Below are positions 8,044 through 20,527 of a DNA stretch of 64,000 nt, piece by piece (within the stretch, counting starts at the first letter, position 1; each line of letters starts with the position of its first letter). The stretch spans positions 37,959,077-38,023,076 of the forward strand of contig OY288254.1 of assembly GCA_958450325.1 (NCBI GenBank). The letters are read 5' to 3'. Under the pieces are notes generated by a model, which was not told the origin of the DNA, ran no database searches, and was given only the letters and a program-made list of their open reading frames with translations. The DNA is from Agrostemma githago (Eukaryota > Streptophyta > Magnoliopsida > Caryophyllales > Caryophyllaceae). The translations under genes and the position numbers were made by a program.

Positions 8044-11000
8044 ATCTTGAAGGTCCTTAAATCTTTATTTTAACTCGAATTTCTTTTTCCAACTCGAAAC
8101 TCGTTTTATTTCCTCGAGAAATCATTTTATTAAACTTTCGTTGAAAAATCATTATTTTGTTTTCGAGAAATCAATTTAATTCATTTTCGTTGAACATTCG
8201 TTTACTTTCTCGTGAAACGTTATTTTAATCGAAACGTTTATTTAACTCTCGAGATACATTTTATAAATCCTCTCGAACTAATTTATGATATCTCTAAATT
8301 ACGTATTTATCTCAAATATTTATTTTTGTATCGATAAGTATTATATATATATATATATGTTACGGAGTAGTTTACTTGACCCGTCTCGTGGTACTATTTC
8401 CGATCCAATTTTTTTCTAACCTAATTGAGTCACGTTGCCTTTCCCACTTCCCCTTCAGTTAATCAACTGCTCCCCATCTTCCCTCTTTCACCCACTCTTT
8501 CGTTCATTTCTCTCTATCACGTTCACCATCTTCATTTATCGATCAGCCATGTCGATTTTCGCTCTCCCGCCTCTGTTCCTGTTGATTCGTTCCTTCGCGC
8601 ATCCTCCCCCTGTTTCGAACGCGTGCTGTTAACGAGAGTTATCGTTTCGTCCTTTTCCTTTCTTCGTTATGCTGCTGTCTCCTCTCGTTTTCTGTCCTGC
8701 TGCTACGGGCTGTTGCTGATGTTATGTTGCTGTCGCTACTGTTTCTGTTTCGGGATGCTACGGTTGTGATTGTTGTTGTTGTTGTTGATCAGGTATGATT
8801 CCTTCACTTTTCCACTTCGTCCCTCTTTCATTCTTTCTATTCTTCTTCTTCTTTTCTTTCGTTTATTGGTGTGTCTGATGTCGTTCTCGGTTGTTGATGC
8901 ATGTCATTGCCGCTATCCTGATCTTGCTGCTGCTGCCATGAATTTGTTCTGCTGCTGTTCGTCGTAAGCACCCATGTTCCAGCCTATCTCGTTCATTATT
9001 TCGAACCTAATTCGTCCCTTATTCGTTCTCATCTCGAGGGTAATTTATTTACTCTCATCCCCGTCTCGTTTCTCTCTTTTTATTAACTTTCGATATGGTT
9101 TTAATACCATATGTTTTAACTATTTCGTAGGTAACCGTGCTAGTTCCAACGAAGACGATTGTTATATTTGACTCGGATCTCGATGAAGGTAACACATGAT
9201 GGCATGACTCGGTATTGCATGATATATATATGTTTTAGTTGCTTGTAGTATCGTTTCGAATTCTTACTAGCAAGCGTGTTTAAACTATATTATAATAATA
9301 TATTTTCGATCTTCTAAAATTATACTAAGGCCGAGACCAAAACGTATAAATAAGAATTAATTTCTTAATTTTCGTGTTTTTGATATAAACGATCAAATTG
9401 AAAGTTTTATTGTATTTAACAAAGTTACAGCATGTTTGGAAATCTATTAGTGCTTTTATACTATTTATTTCTCCTGTTTAAAATACATTATTTTCGAAAA
9501 CTTTGAAAATAGACTACTATTTATTTTAAGTCTAGTTTATATATTTTAAATTTCGTATAATAATTCCAAGTATTTTGCTCACAATAAATTGTTTACGAAC
9601 GGACGTCGGATTAGTCCGCGAATCTGTCAATTTTTGTGAAATCTAATTTAAAACCTTTGATAAACTTTGAATTTAATTTGGGTAATTTACCTACATCAAC
9701 TTTGAAGAGTTTGGTTAATGTTTCCAATTGGTTTTGCTTTAAAATAAATTATTAAGCGTATTTTATTAATGAGATACCATCGGGTGTCGAATTCTGTCAG
9801 TTTGTGAAAGTACAAATAAAAATCCATGTTTTACTTGGAATTTGGATTTTCTCCAGAAATAAAAGTTGTAACTAAGTTTCTAAAGTTTTCAACCCCACTG
9901 GTCTTACATTGTTTTGACTTTTAATGATTTAATTACGAATTTTATAGTAAGATAGTGCTATTCTCAAAAATCTGTAAATTTGTAATTTAATACTTTTGAT
10001 TACTTATATTTCAACCTTTTGAGAAATAATTATGATTTTGACTTTCGTTGACTTTTAATCATTAAATATATATTTATAAAATAAGTATAATGTTTATGTC
10101 TCGAGGCCTAATATAACTATTTTATATAATTCAAATGTTAAACGATTTCTAATTATAATAATACCTATTTTGGAAAGTTACTATTTGAAGAAAGTTTCCC
10201 AAATTAGAAAGTTTCTTTTTAAGAACGTTTTGATAATCCTATCGTATTATGACAACGACTTTGTTTTGGAGTTATGGAATAAGGACAAGTGTACGGGTAG
10301 AGTAATACAATCTAGGGTATACGTTTTGCCATCAACTATAAAGCTGGTGTGTCTAGTTAGTGACACATTGGTCGTTGAACTGAGCATGGTTTGTGTTCAG
10401 GAGTGTGTATATTTTGGCCTTAAACTTAGATATCGCATCGTGTAAGTCGCCGTCGGGTTGAACTGGATTACGGTTAGTGTCCAGGAGGGGTGTACATTAC
10501 TTAAGCCAGGACCTCGCTGCACGCAGTCCTGTTATAGTTTGAGTTGCCTAGTTAGAGACTGAAGTCTAATTTGTTTTGACTGAATTCTCGAACCTAGTTT
10601 AGTATGATTCTTGTGAAAGTCTATTCCGTTACACTGATTGATTTCCATAACGCCGTTATTGTTATTGATTGACATTGATTTGCAGGTTGGCAATCATTTT
10701 GAAGTATTTTACCGTATCATTTTAAACGTTTTCCGTTTTCAACTATTTTGATATAATAGTAATTATGTTTTAATATTATGTAATATGGCTGGGAGAACTG
10801 CCTGAGTTGCTCCCCACTGAATTGTGGCTGTTATGTTTATAACATGGCAGGTATTATTTCTTCCGGGATTTGGTGTGAGCTAGCGAGTGGCGTGGATCCT
10901 AATCCGCTTGAGTTATGTTTATTTATGGATTCTTAATCCCATTTGGAGAATTTTTATTTTTAGCCCTTTTGAAAAAGTGGCCTTTGTATTGACTGACCGT

Positions 11001-11093
11001 TCTTTTTGTAAAATATAGAACATCAGTGTGTTTTAATCCCAAATCTACAGTGTTTCCGCCACTGTATTGCATTAGAATTTATAGAGGATTACA
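8044..11093 (+). repeat. Array LTR 1 (5' truncated)
   Basis: LTR homology begins at about 8044 (ATCTTGAAGG), corresponding to base ~111 of a full LTR, and ends at CA 11092-11093. It is the most divergent LTR of the array, with private changes in the C-rich region (8470-8500), an extra GTT triplet run near 8771-8786 and a short (TA)n tract (about 8341-8359). It lacks about 13 bp present in the other LTRs near 8105. Confidence 0.85.
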
Positions 11094-14000
11094 GTTGGTA
11101 TCAGAGCATTGTTGCTCCCGACGCCCACACCTGATTTTAGGAAAATACCCATAAACGATTTTAACATTAATAAAATATTAGTGAGTGATGGGTAGAAACC
11201 AAATTAAGGACTTAACTGTTAAGTTCTCGTGTTCTTGTAACTCAATGATTAGCATTGAATTGTTGTTCTATTTGTCCAAGAAGAAAATGAGTGGACAAGA
11301 TGTTAATGTAATGCTGCTCCTGATCGGGACAAGACCTACTTAGCACTTCTAAGACCTGATGACTCGAGTGGACGACTTGGTGCTTCGAGTGGACGACTTG
11401 GTGCTACAAGGAAGATACAATGGTGACTTTCCAGCCCAGATTCAGTTTGCTCAAGCTACAGGCCAGATGATCGAGAGTAGATTCCAGTCCCACGATGGTG
11501 CAGTAGACTCCGATATGATTTCACTTTGGACCCGGATGCGACTTCATTTTAGATTGGATCTAGATGGAGCGACCGAAGAAGACTGGTGTGCTCGTTTCTC
11601 TTCAAGAGATGAAGACATCCAACGAGTTCCCTTGTGAACTCCGAAGATACGAAGACTCTTCTCTGGTTCAAGACCTTAGCTTAGTAGTCTAGGATCCTTG
11701 TTCTTTTCTCCTAGTCTCTTCTTCTTCCTCTTCTTTCATTCTTCTTCTTTTACTTCTTTTCTTATTCTTATTCTCCTTCTCCTTACTGTTGTTATGTGCT
11801 GCCACTGCTCTCCCTATCTGTTTTTCTCTCCTTCTTCCAATCTTTGTCGTATAAATGGTCATTTTCAGTCTCGTGGTGAATCCTTGTTTTATTCTCCCAT
11901 TTTGCCCTCCATTCTCTTGAGATTCTTTGGTTAGACTCCCGTCTTAGTGAACCCCGCGAAAGTTAATTAAAGATTTTAAGGTTTAGTAAACCCCTTGTTA
12001 CATGGTTTGAGAGTTGTAAGTTGTATCCTATTTTCTAAGCAAGTAAGAACTTTTTGAGGATTAATTTCAACGGTATTAATTGATTGAGGGAATTAGGTTT
12101 GTACCTTAAGTGTTGAGCTTGGATCATAATTTACTTGATTATATAAGGTACTTAGAGAGAATAAGGTTTTGGATGGTAAGATTATATTTTATTTTGATGG
12201 ATACCTAGTACCTAACTTAGAACCGAAGTAAGTGTAACTGGTAATATTGATTGGGGTTTCTTACCTAATACTTAATGGATGTGTTGTGGATGATTGTGAT
12301 CATAGATAATTGTTTAAAGGGGTTAACCTGAGTGTTATGGTTCCATTTCAGGTTCTCGTTAAGATTTTCAGTAATTTTGGTTGACATAGATTAAACCTTG
12401 GTTCTTATGAATTAGATCATTGAGCCTGAGAAGGTTTTAACCTATGAGCTTTGGAGTTGAGTGATCTAAACTTGGATGAATCGTTGTTAACCTTGAGAAA
12501 GAGAAATATCTTGTAAAATCACAGTTTGGACTTATTATGTCATTTTGAGGAATACTTTTGTGCCAATCATCCTAATGGAATTTTCGATACCTGTGCACCA
12601 ACGAGATTGTGGCTTCGTTGGGTGATTAAACATATTGTGGTTGCACCATTGCGATTAGAATTGATGGATTTCTGAGAGACCTTATTTAGATGACGTGCTT
12701 GAAAATGTGAGTGTCTGTCATTACATTTGAGGTCGAGTGTGCCTAGGTTTGGCTTACTTTCATACCTTTTGTGAAATGGTGATGTTAAACATGTTGGTAT
12801 AATCATTTTTGAGGACTTAATACCCGAGCTTTGTTAAATTGGTGGATTTTGTTTAGTGTCCCTTACTCGAGTACCATGGAATGTACCTCGAGTATGATCT
12901 GGTGAACCTTGAATAGTTTTAGAGCCTTATTGGTTGATTGGTTTGATCGTGTTGTGGTTTATGAAATTTCGGTAGCATGTATTGATTCTGAGTCATTTGA
13001 GGATTCTTACCCTGTTAATTGAATGATAGAATAAGTATGTGAGATTTTGTATTGGGAGTTGTGGTATTCGACAATTTTGGAGGTTGTAGATTGTGTAAGA
13101 CTACCAGCTTTCTGATATTAATGGACTTAGTGTTGTTTGGTGAAAATAGAACCCTGAGTTGTGGGAGTCGTACTAGAAGTCTCGCGAATCTTAAACTCCT
13201 ATATAATTTTCGAGAGTTCTGTTTGATTCTCGATTTCGTCCTCACCTCCGCTTCTCTCGAATTCTGCTCCTCCAATTATTGTTGGTATCCCTTCTACCCT
13301 TTATCGAGTTCGAAAGTTTTTGTTTCGATTTAATCCTTAAATTTTTAACCAAACTCCACGTTTTGAAAAATATTTGACTGAACTTTTGAGTTATCATTTT
13401 TAAGTTACAATTTCAAGCTTTAAAAATCCTTGCTTTGTCGTTTTGGTTGAAGTTGTATTTAGTTATTTTTTTTATATCTTAAAAACCTGTTTGAAATTAA
13501 TTCAAAATTACTTCAAAACTTTATACTTCATTTTTGTTTTATTCTCGGATGATATCTATAGTTAGTCCCGTTTCTAAATGCCTTAATAGATTATTTTAAA
13601 GTATTTAAAATTGTTTCAAATTTTGAATTTTAAACGATCGAAATTTTAAGAAGAGTTTTATAATTGTAAATGTTTTGATTTCTACAAGATTATTCTGTAA
13701 AACGATTTAATATTTTCAAAATAATTTTGTATGTTCAAGCTTTCGTTTTATCGTCGGTAGACTTTTGAACCTGTATGAAACGATCGACGATTAATTTCGA
13801 ATTTTACTAACTACAAAACTTGATTTCTCAAGACTATTTTTTTTAATTTTTTTTAAACGAAACGTTGTCGAATTTCTTAATCAAAATGTATTACCGTTGT
13901 TTCGAAAATGTTTTGAGTACTCACTTTCCCTCAAGTTTGTTTACAAACATTTCTTTTTATCATTGTTATTTTATAAATAACTTTAACTTACCATTTTAAT

Positions 14001-14199
14001 GATTTAAAATATTTTAAACCTTTGGGTGCTTAAACCCCGTCAATCTTGAGATAAGAATTTCTACAAAGTTTTCTTTTTAAACCAAAATTTTGGTGTGAGT
14101 GAAAATCCTTACTTCGTTCGAAATAAGTGACTTCGTTTTTATTATATTTTTGAGTTCCTGTAAGTTTCGGGGACGAAACTTTTTTTTAGTGGGGAAGGT
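11094..14199 (+). repeat. Array internal domain 1
   Basis: It starts with GT then the PBS TGGTATCAGAGC (11096-11107, initiator-Met type) and ends in the PPT just before 14200. It carries a 92-codon ORF (11359-11637) containing a 21-bp direct duplication (CGAGTGGACGACTTGGTGCT repeated) and a pyrimidine-rich stretch (11698-11790). This copy has private variants, for example GACTACCAG near 13100 where the other four read GACAACCAG. No retroelement protein is recognisable in any frame. Confidence 0.82.
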
Positions 14200-14613
14200 T
14201 GTAACACCCCTAATTTTTATAAATTAAATTTGTATTCATATTTTTTTTTATTTCGTTGACGATTCAACTCGTAATCCATTTTAATTCTTCTCAGATTTAC
14301 TTTTAATTCATCTTGAAGTCCTAAAATCTTTATTTTAACTCGAATTTCTTTTTCCAACTTGAAACTCGTTGAAATATTTATTATTTCCTCGAGAAATCAT
14401 TTTATTAAACTTTCGTTGAAAAATCATTATTTTGTTTTCGAGAAATCAATTTAATTCATTTTCGTTGAACATTCGTTTACTTTCTCGTGAAACGTTATTT
14501 TAATCGAAACGTTTATTTAACTCTCGAAATACATTTTATAAATCCTCTCGAACTAATTTATGATATCTCTAAATTACGTATTTATCTCAAATATTTATTT
14601 TTGTATCGATAAG

Positions 14614-14692
<79 letters not shown>

Positions 14693-17419
14693 ACGGAGTA
14701 GTTTACTTGACCCGTCTCGTGGTACTATTTCCGATCCAATTTTTTTCTAACCTAATTGAGTCACGTTGCCTTTCCCACTTCCCCTTCAGTTAATCAACCG
14801 CTCCCCATCTTCCCTCTTTCACCCCCTCTTTCGTTTATTTCTCTCTATCACGTTCACCATCTTCATTTATCGATCAGCCATGTCGATTTTCGCTCTCCCG
14901 CCTCTGTTCCTGTTGATTCGTTCCTTCGCGCATCCTCCCCCTGTTTCGAACGCGTGCTGTTAACGAGAGTTATCGTTTCGTCCTTTTCCTGTCTCCGTTA
15001 TGCTGCTGTCTCCTCTCGTTTTCTGTCCTGCTGCTACGGGCTGTTGCTGATGTTTTGTTGCTGTCGCTACTGTTTCTGTTTCGGGATGCAACGGTCGTGA
15101 TTGTTGTTGTTGATCAGGTATGATTCCTTCACTTTTCCTCTTCGTCCCTCTTTCATTCTTTCTATTCTTCTTCTTCTTTTCTTTCGTTTATTGGTGTGTC
15201 TGATGTCGTTCTCGGTTGTTGATGCATGTCATTGCCGCTATCCTGATCTTGCTGCTGCTGCCATGAATTTGTTCTGCTGCTGTTCGTCGTAAGCACCCAT
15301 GTTCCAGCCTATCTCGTTCATTATTTCGAACCTAATTCGTCCCTTATTCGTTCTCATCTCGAGGGTAATTTATTTACTCTCATCCCCGTCTCGTTTCCCT
15401 CTTTTTATTAACTTTCGATATGGTTTTAATACCATATGTTTTAACTATTTCGTAGGTAACCGTGCTAGTTCCAACGAAGACGATTGTTATATTTGACTCG
15501 GATCTCGATGAAGGTAACACATGATGGCATGACTCGGTATTGCATGATATATATATGTTTTAGTTGCTTGTAGTATCGTTTAGAATTCTTACTAGCAAGC
15601 GTGTTTAAACTATATTATAATAATATATTTTCGATCTTCTAAAATTATACTAAGGCCGAGACCAAAACGTATAAATAAGAATTAATTTCTTAATTTTCGT
15701 GTTTTTGATATAAACGATCAAATTGAAAGTTTTATTGTATTTAACAAAGTTACAGCATGTTTGGAAATCTATTAGTGCTTTTATACTATTTATTTCTCCT
15801 GTTTAAAATACATTATTTTCGAAAACTTTGAAAATAGACTACTATTTATTTTAAGTCTAGTTTATATATTTTAAATTTCGTATAATAATTCCAAGTATTT
15901 TGCTCACAATAAATTGTTTACGAACGGACGTCGGATTAGTCCGCGAATCTGTCAATTTTTGTGAAATCTAATTTAAAACCTTTGATAAACTTTGAATTTA
16001 ATTTGGGTAATTTACCTACATAAACTTTGAAGAGTTTGGTTAATGTTTCCAATTGGTTTTGCTTTAAAATAAATTATTAAGCGTATTTTATTAATGAGAT
16101 ACCATCGGGTGTCGAATTCTGTCAGTTTGTGAAAGTACAAATAAAAATCCATGTTTTACTTGGAATTTGGATTTTCTCCAGAAATAAAAGTTGTAACTAA
16201 GTTTCTAAAGTTTTCAACCCCACTGGTCTTACATTGTTTTGACTTTTAATGATTTAATTACGAATTTTATAGTAAGACAGTGCTATTCTCAAAAATCTGT
16301 AAATTTGTAATTTAATACTTTTGATTACTTATATTTCAACCTTTTGAGAAATAATTATGATTTTGACTTTCGTTGACTTTTAATCATTAAATATATATTT
16401 ATAAAATAAGTATAATGTTTATGTCTCGAGGCCTAATATAACTATTTTATATAATTCAAATGTTAAACGATTTCTAATTATAATAATACCTATTTTGGAA
16501 AGTTACTATTTGAAGAAAGTTTCTCAAATTAGAAAGTTTCTTTTTAAGAACGTTTTGATAATCCTATCGAATTATGACAACGACTTTGTTTTGGAGTTAT
16601 GGAATAAGGACAAGTGTACGGGTAGAGTAATACAATCTAGGGTATACGTTTTGCCATCAACTATAAAGCTGGTGTGTCTAGTTAGTGACACATTGGTCGT
16701 TGAACTGAGCATGGTTTGTGTTCAGGAGTGTGTATATTTTGGCCTTAAACTTAGATATCGCATCGTGTAAGTCGCCGTCGGGTTGAACTGGATTACGGTT
16801 AGTGTCCAGGAGGGGTGTACATTACTTAAGCCAGGACCTCGCTGCACGCAGTCCTGTTATAGTTTGAGTTGCCTAGTTAGAGACTGAAGTCTAATTTGTT
16901 TTGACTGAATTCTCGAACCTAGTTTAGTATGATCCTAGTGAAAGTCTATTCCGTTACACTGATTGATTTCCATAACGCCGTTATTGTTATTGATTGACAT
17001 TGATTTGCAGGTTGGCAATCATTTTGAAGTATTTCACCGTATCATTTTAAAGGTTTTCCGTTTTCAACTATTTTGATATAATAGTAATTATGTTTTAATA
17101 TTATGTAATATGGCTTGGGGAACTGCCTGAGTTGCTCCCCACTGAATTGTGGCTGTTATGTTTATAACATGGCAGGTATTATTTCTTCCGGGATTTGGTG
17201 TGAGCTAGCGAGTGGCGTGGATCCTAATCCGCTTGAGTTATGTTTATTTATGGATTCTTAATCCCATTTGGAGAATTTTTATTTTTAGCCCTTTTGTAAA
17301 AAGTGACCTTTGTATTGACTGACCGTTCTTTTTGTAAAATATAGAACATCAGTGTGTTTTAATCCCAAATCTACAGTGTTTCCGCCACTGTATTGCATTA
17401 GAATTTATAGGGGATTACA
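14200..17419 (+). repeat. Array LTR 2, with expanded (TA)n
   Basis: A complete LTR (TG 14200, CA 17418-17419; 3220 bp). Its (TA)n tract (about 14617-14689) is by far the longest of the six and accounts for most of its extra length. It carries LTR1-type bases at three sites in its 3' half (TTACATTG near 16230, TTCTCAAAAA near 16285, TTTTGATTAC near 16319) but LTR6-type bases in its 5' part, as expected of a crossover hybrid. Confidence 0.87.
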
Positions 17420-20400
17420 GTTGGTATCAGAGCATTGTTGCTCCCGACGCCCACACCTGATTTTAGGAAAATACCCATAAACGATTTTAACATTAATAAA
17501 ATATTAGTGAGTGATGGGTAGAAACCAAATTAAGGACTTAACTGTTAAGTTCTCGTGTTCTTGTAACTCAATGATTAGCATTGAATTGTTGTTCTATTTG
17601 TCCAAGAAGAAAATGAGTGGACAAGATGTTAATGTAATGCTGCTCCTGATCGGGACAAGACCTACTTAGCACTTCTAAGACCTGATGACTCGAGTGGACG
17701 ACTTGGTGCTTCGAGTGGACGACTTGGTGCTACAAGGAAGATACAATGGTGACTTTCCAGCCCAGATTCAGTTTGCTCAAGCTACAGGCCAGATGATCGA
17801 GAGTAGATTCCAGTCCCACGATGGTGCAGTAGACTCCGATATGATTTCACTTTGGACCCGGATGCGACTTCATTTTAGATTGGATCTAGATGGAGCGACC
17901 GAAGAAGACTGGTGTGCTCGTTTCTCTACAAGAGATGAAGACATCCAACGAGTTCCCTTGTGAACTCCGAAGATACGAAGACTCTTCTCTGGTTCAAGAC
18001 CTTAGCTTAGTAGTCTAGGATCCTTGTTCTTTTCTCCTAGTCTCTTCTTCTTCCTCTTCTTTCATTCTTCTTCTTTTACTTCTTTTCTTATTCTTATTCT
18101 CCTTCTCCTTACTGTTGTTATGTGCTGCCACTGCTCTCCCTATCTGTTTTTCTCTCCTTCTTCCAATCTTTGTCGTATAAATGGTCATTTTCAGTCTCGT
18201 GGTGAATCCTTGTTTTATTCTCCCATTTTGCCCTCCATTCTCTTGAGATTCTTTGGTTAGACTCCCGTCTTAGTGAACCCCGCGAAAGTTAATTAAAGAT
18301 TTTAAGGTTTAGTAAACCCCTTGTTACATGGTTTGAGAGTTGTAAGTTGTATCCTATTTTCTAAGCAAGTAAGAACTTTTTGAGGATTAATTTCAACGAT
18401 ATTAATTGATTGATGGAATTAGGATTGTACCTTAAGTGTTGAGCTTGGATCATAATTTACTTGATTATATAAGGTACTTAGAGAGAATAAGGTTTTGGAT
18501 GGTAAGATTATATTTTATTTTGATGGATACCTAGTACCTAACTTAGAACCGAAGTAAGTGTAACTGGTAATATTGATTGGGGTTTCCTACCTAATACTTA
18601 ATGGATGTGTTGTGGATGATTGTGATCATAGATAATTGTTTAAAGGGGTTAACCTGAGTGTTATGGTTCCATTTCAGGTTCTCGTTAAGATTTTCAGTAA
18701 TTTTGGTTGACATAGATTAAACCTTGGTTCTTATGAATTAGATCATTGAGTCTGAGAAGGTTTTAACCTATGAGCTTTGGAGTTGAGTGATCTAAACTTG
18801 GATGAATTGTTGTTAACCTTGAGAAAGAGAAATATCTTGTAAAATCACAGTTTGGACTTATTATGTCATTTTGAGGAATACTTTTGTGCCAATCATCCTA
18901 ATGGAATTTTCGATACCTGTGCACCAACGAGATTGTGGCTTCGTTGGGTGATTAAACATATTGTGGTTGCACCATTGCGATTAGAATTGATGGATTTCTG
19001 AGAGACCTTATTTAGATGACGTGCTTGAAAATGTGAGTGTCTGTCATTACATTTGAGGTCGAGTGTGCCTAGGTTTGGCTTACTTTCATACCTTTTGTGA
19101 AATGGTGATGTTAAACATGTTGGTATAATCATTTTTGAGGACTTAATACCCGAGCTTTGTTAAATTGGTGGATTTTGTTTAGTGTCCCTTACTCGAGTAC
19201 CATGGAATGTACCTCGAGTATGATCTGGTGAACCTTGAATAGTTTTAGAGCCTTATTGGTTGATTGGTTTGATCGTGTTGTGGTTTATGAAATTTCGGTA
19301 GCATGTATTGATTCTGAGTCATTTGAGGATTCTTACCCTGTTAATTGAATGATAGAATAAGTATGTGAGATTTTGTATTGGGAGTTGTGGTATTCGACAA
19401 TTTTGGAGGTTGTAGATTGTGTAAGACAACCAGCTTTCTGATATTAATGGACTTAGTGTTGTTTGGTGAAAATAGAACCCTGAGTTGTGGGAGTCGTACT
19501 AGAAGTCTCGCGAATCTTAAACTCCTATATAATTTTCGAGAGTTCTGTTTGATTCTCGATTTCGTCCTCACCTCCGCTTCTCTCGAATTCTGCTCCTCCA
19601 ATTATTGTTGGTATCCCTTCTACCCTTTATCGAGTTCGAAAGTTTTTGTTTCGATTTAATCCTTAAATTTTTAACCAAACTCCATGTTTTGAAAAATATT
19701 TGACTGAACTTTTGAGTTATCATTTTTAAGTTACAATTTCAAGCTTTAAAAATCCTTGCTTTGTCGTTTTGGTTGAAGTTGTATTTAGTTATTTTTTTTA
19801 TATCTTAAAAACATGTTTGAAATTAATTCAAAATTACTTCAAAACTTTATACTTCATTTTTGTTTTATTCTCGGATGATATCTATAGTTAGTCCCGTTTC
19901 TAAATGCCTTAATAGATTATTTTAAAGTATTTAAAATTGTTTCAAATTTTGAATTTTAAACGATCGAAATTTTAAGAAGAGTTTTATAATTGTAAATGTT
20001 TTGATTTCTACAAGATTATTCTGTAAAACGATTTAATATTTTCAAAATAATTTTGTATGTTCAAGCTTTCGTTTTATCGTCGGTAGACTTTTGAACCAGT
20101 ATGAAACGATCGACGATTAATTTCGAATTTTACTAACTACAAAACTTGATTTCTCAAGACTATTTTTTTAAATTTTTTTTTTAAACGAAACGTTGTCGAA
20201 TTTCTTAATCAAAATGTATTACCATTGTTTCGAAAATGTTTTGAGTACTCTCTTTCCCTCAAGTTTGTTTACAAACATTTCTTTTTATCATTGTTATTTT
20301 ATAAATAACTTTAACTTACCATTTTAATGATTTAAAATATTTTAAACCTTTGGGTGCTTAAACCCCGTCAATCTTGAGATAAGAATTTCTACAAAGTTTT

Positions 20401-20527
20401 CTTTTTAAACCAAAATTTTGGTGTGAGTGAAAATCCTTACTTCGTTCGAAATAAGTGACTTCGTTTTTATTATATTTTTGAGTTCCTGTAAGTTTCGGGG
20501 ACGAAACTTTTTTTTAGTGGGGAAGGT
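17420..20527 (+). repeat. Array internal domain 2
   Basis: 3108 bp, PBS at 17422-17433, PPT ending at about 20527. It contains the same 92-codon ORF (17685-17963), here with Thr in place of Ser near the end. It shares the variant ATTACCATTG (near 20220) with internal domain 5 only. Confidence 0.82.

Noticed and set aside
14756..15100. Cysteine/serine-rich 114-codon ORF repeated in every array LTR, plus companion 63-65-codon ORFs
   Set aside because: The region is pyrimidine-rich and lacks stops for compositional reasons. The ORFs overlap in several frames, have no recognisable domain and lie within the LTR. Identity between copies only reflects recent duplication.
17422..17433. tRNA gene at TGGTATCAGAGC
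   Set aside because: Only the 12-base complement of a tRNA 3' end is present, right at the LTR edge; it is a primer binding site.
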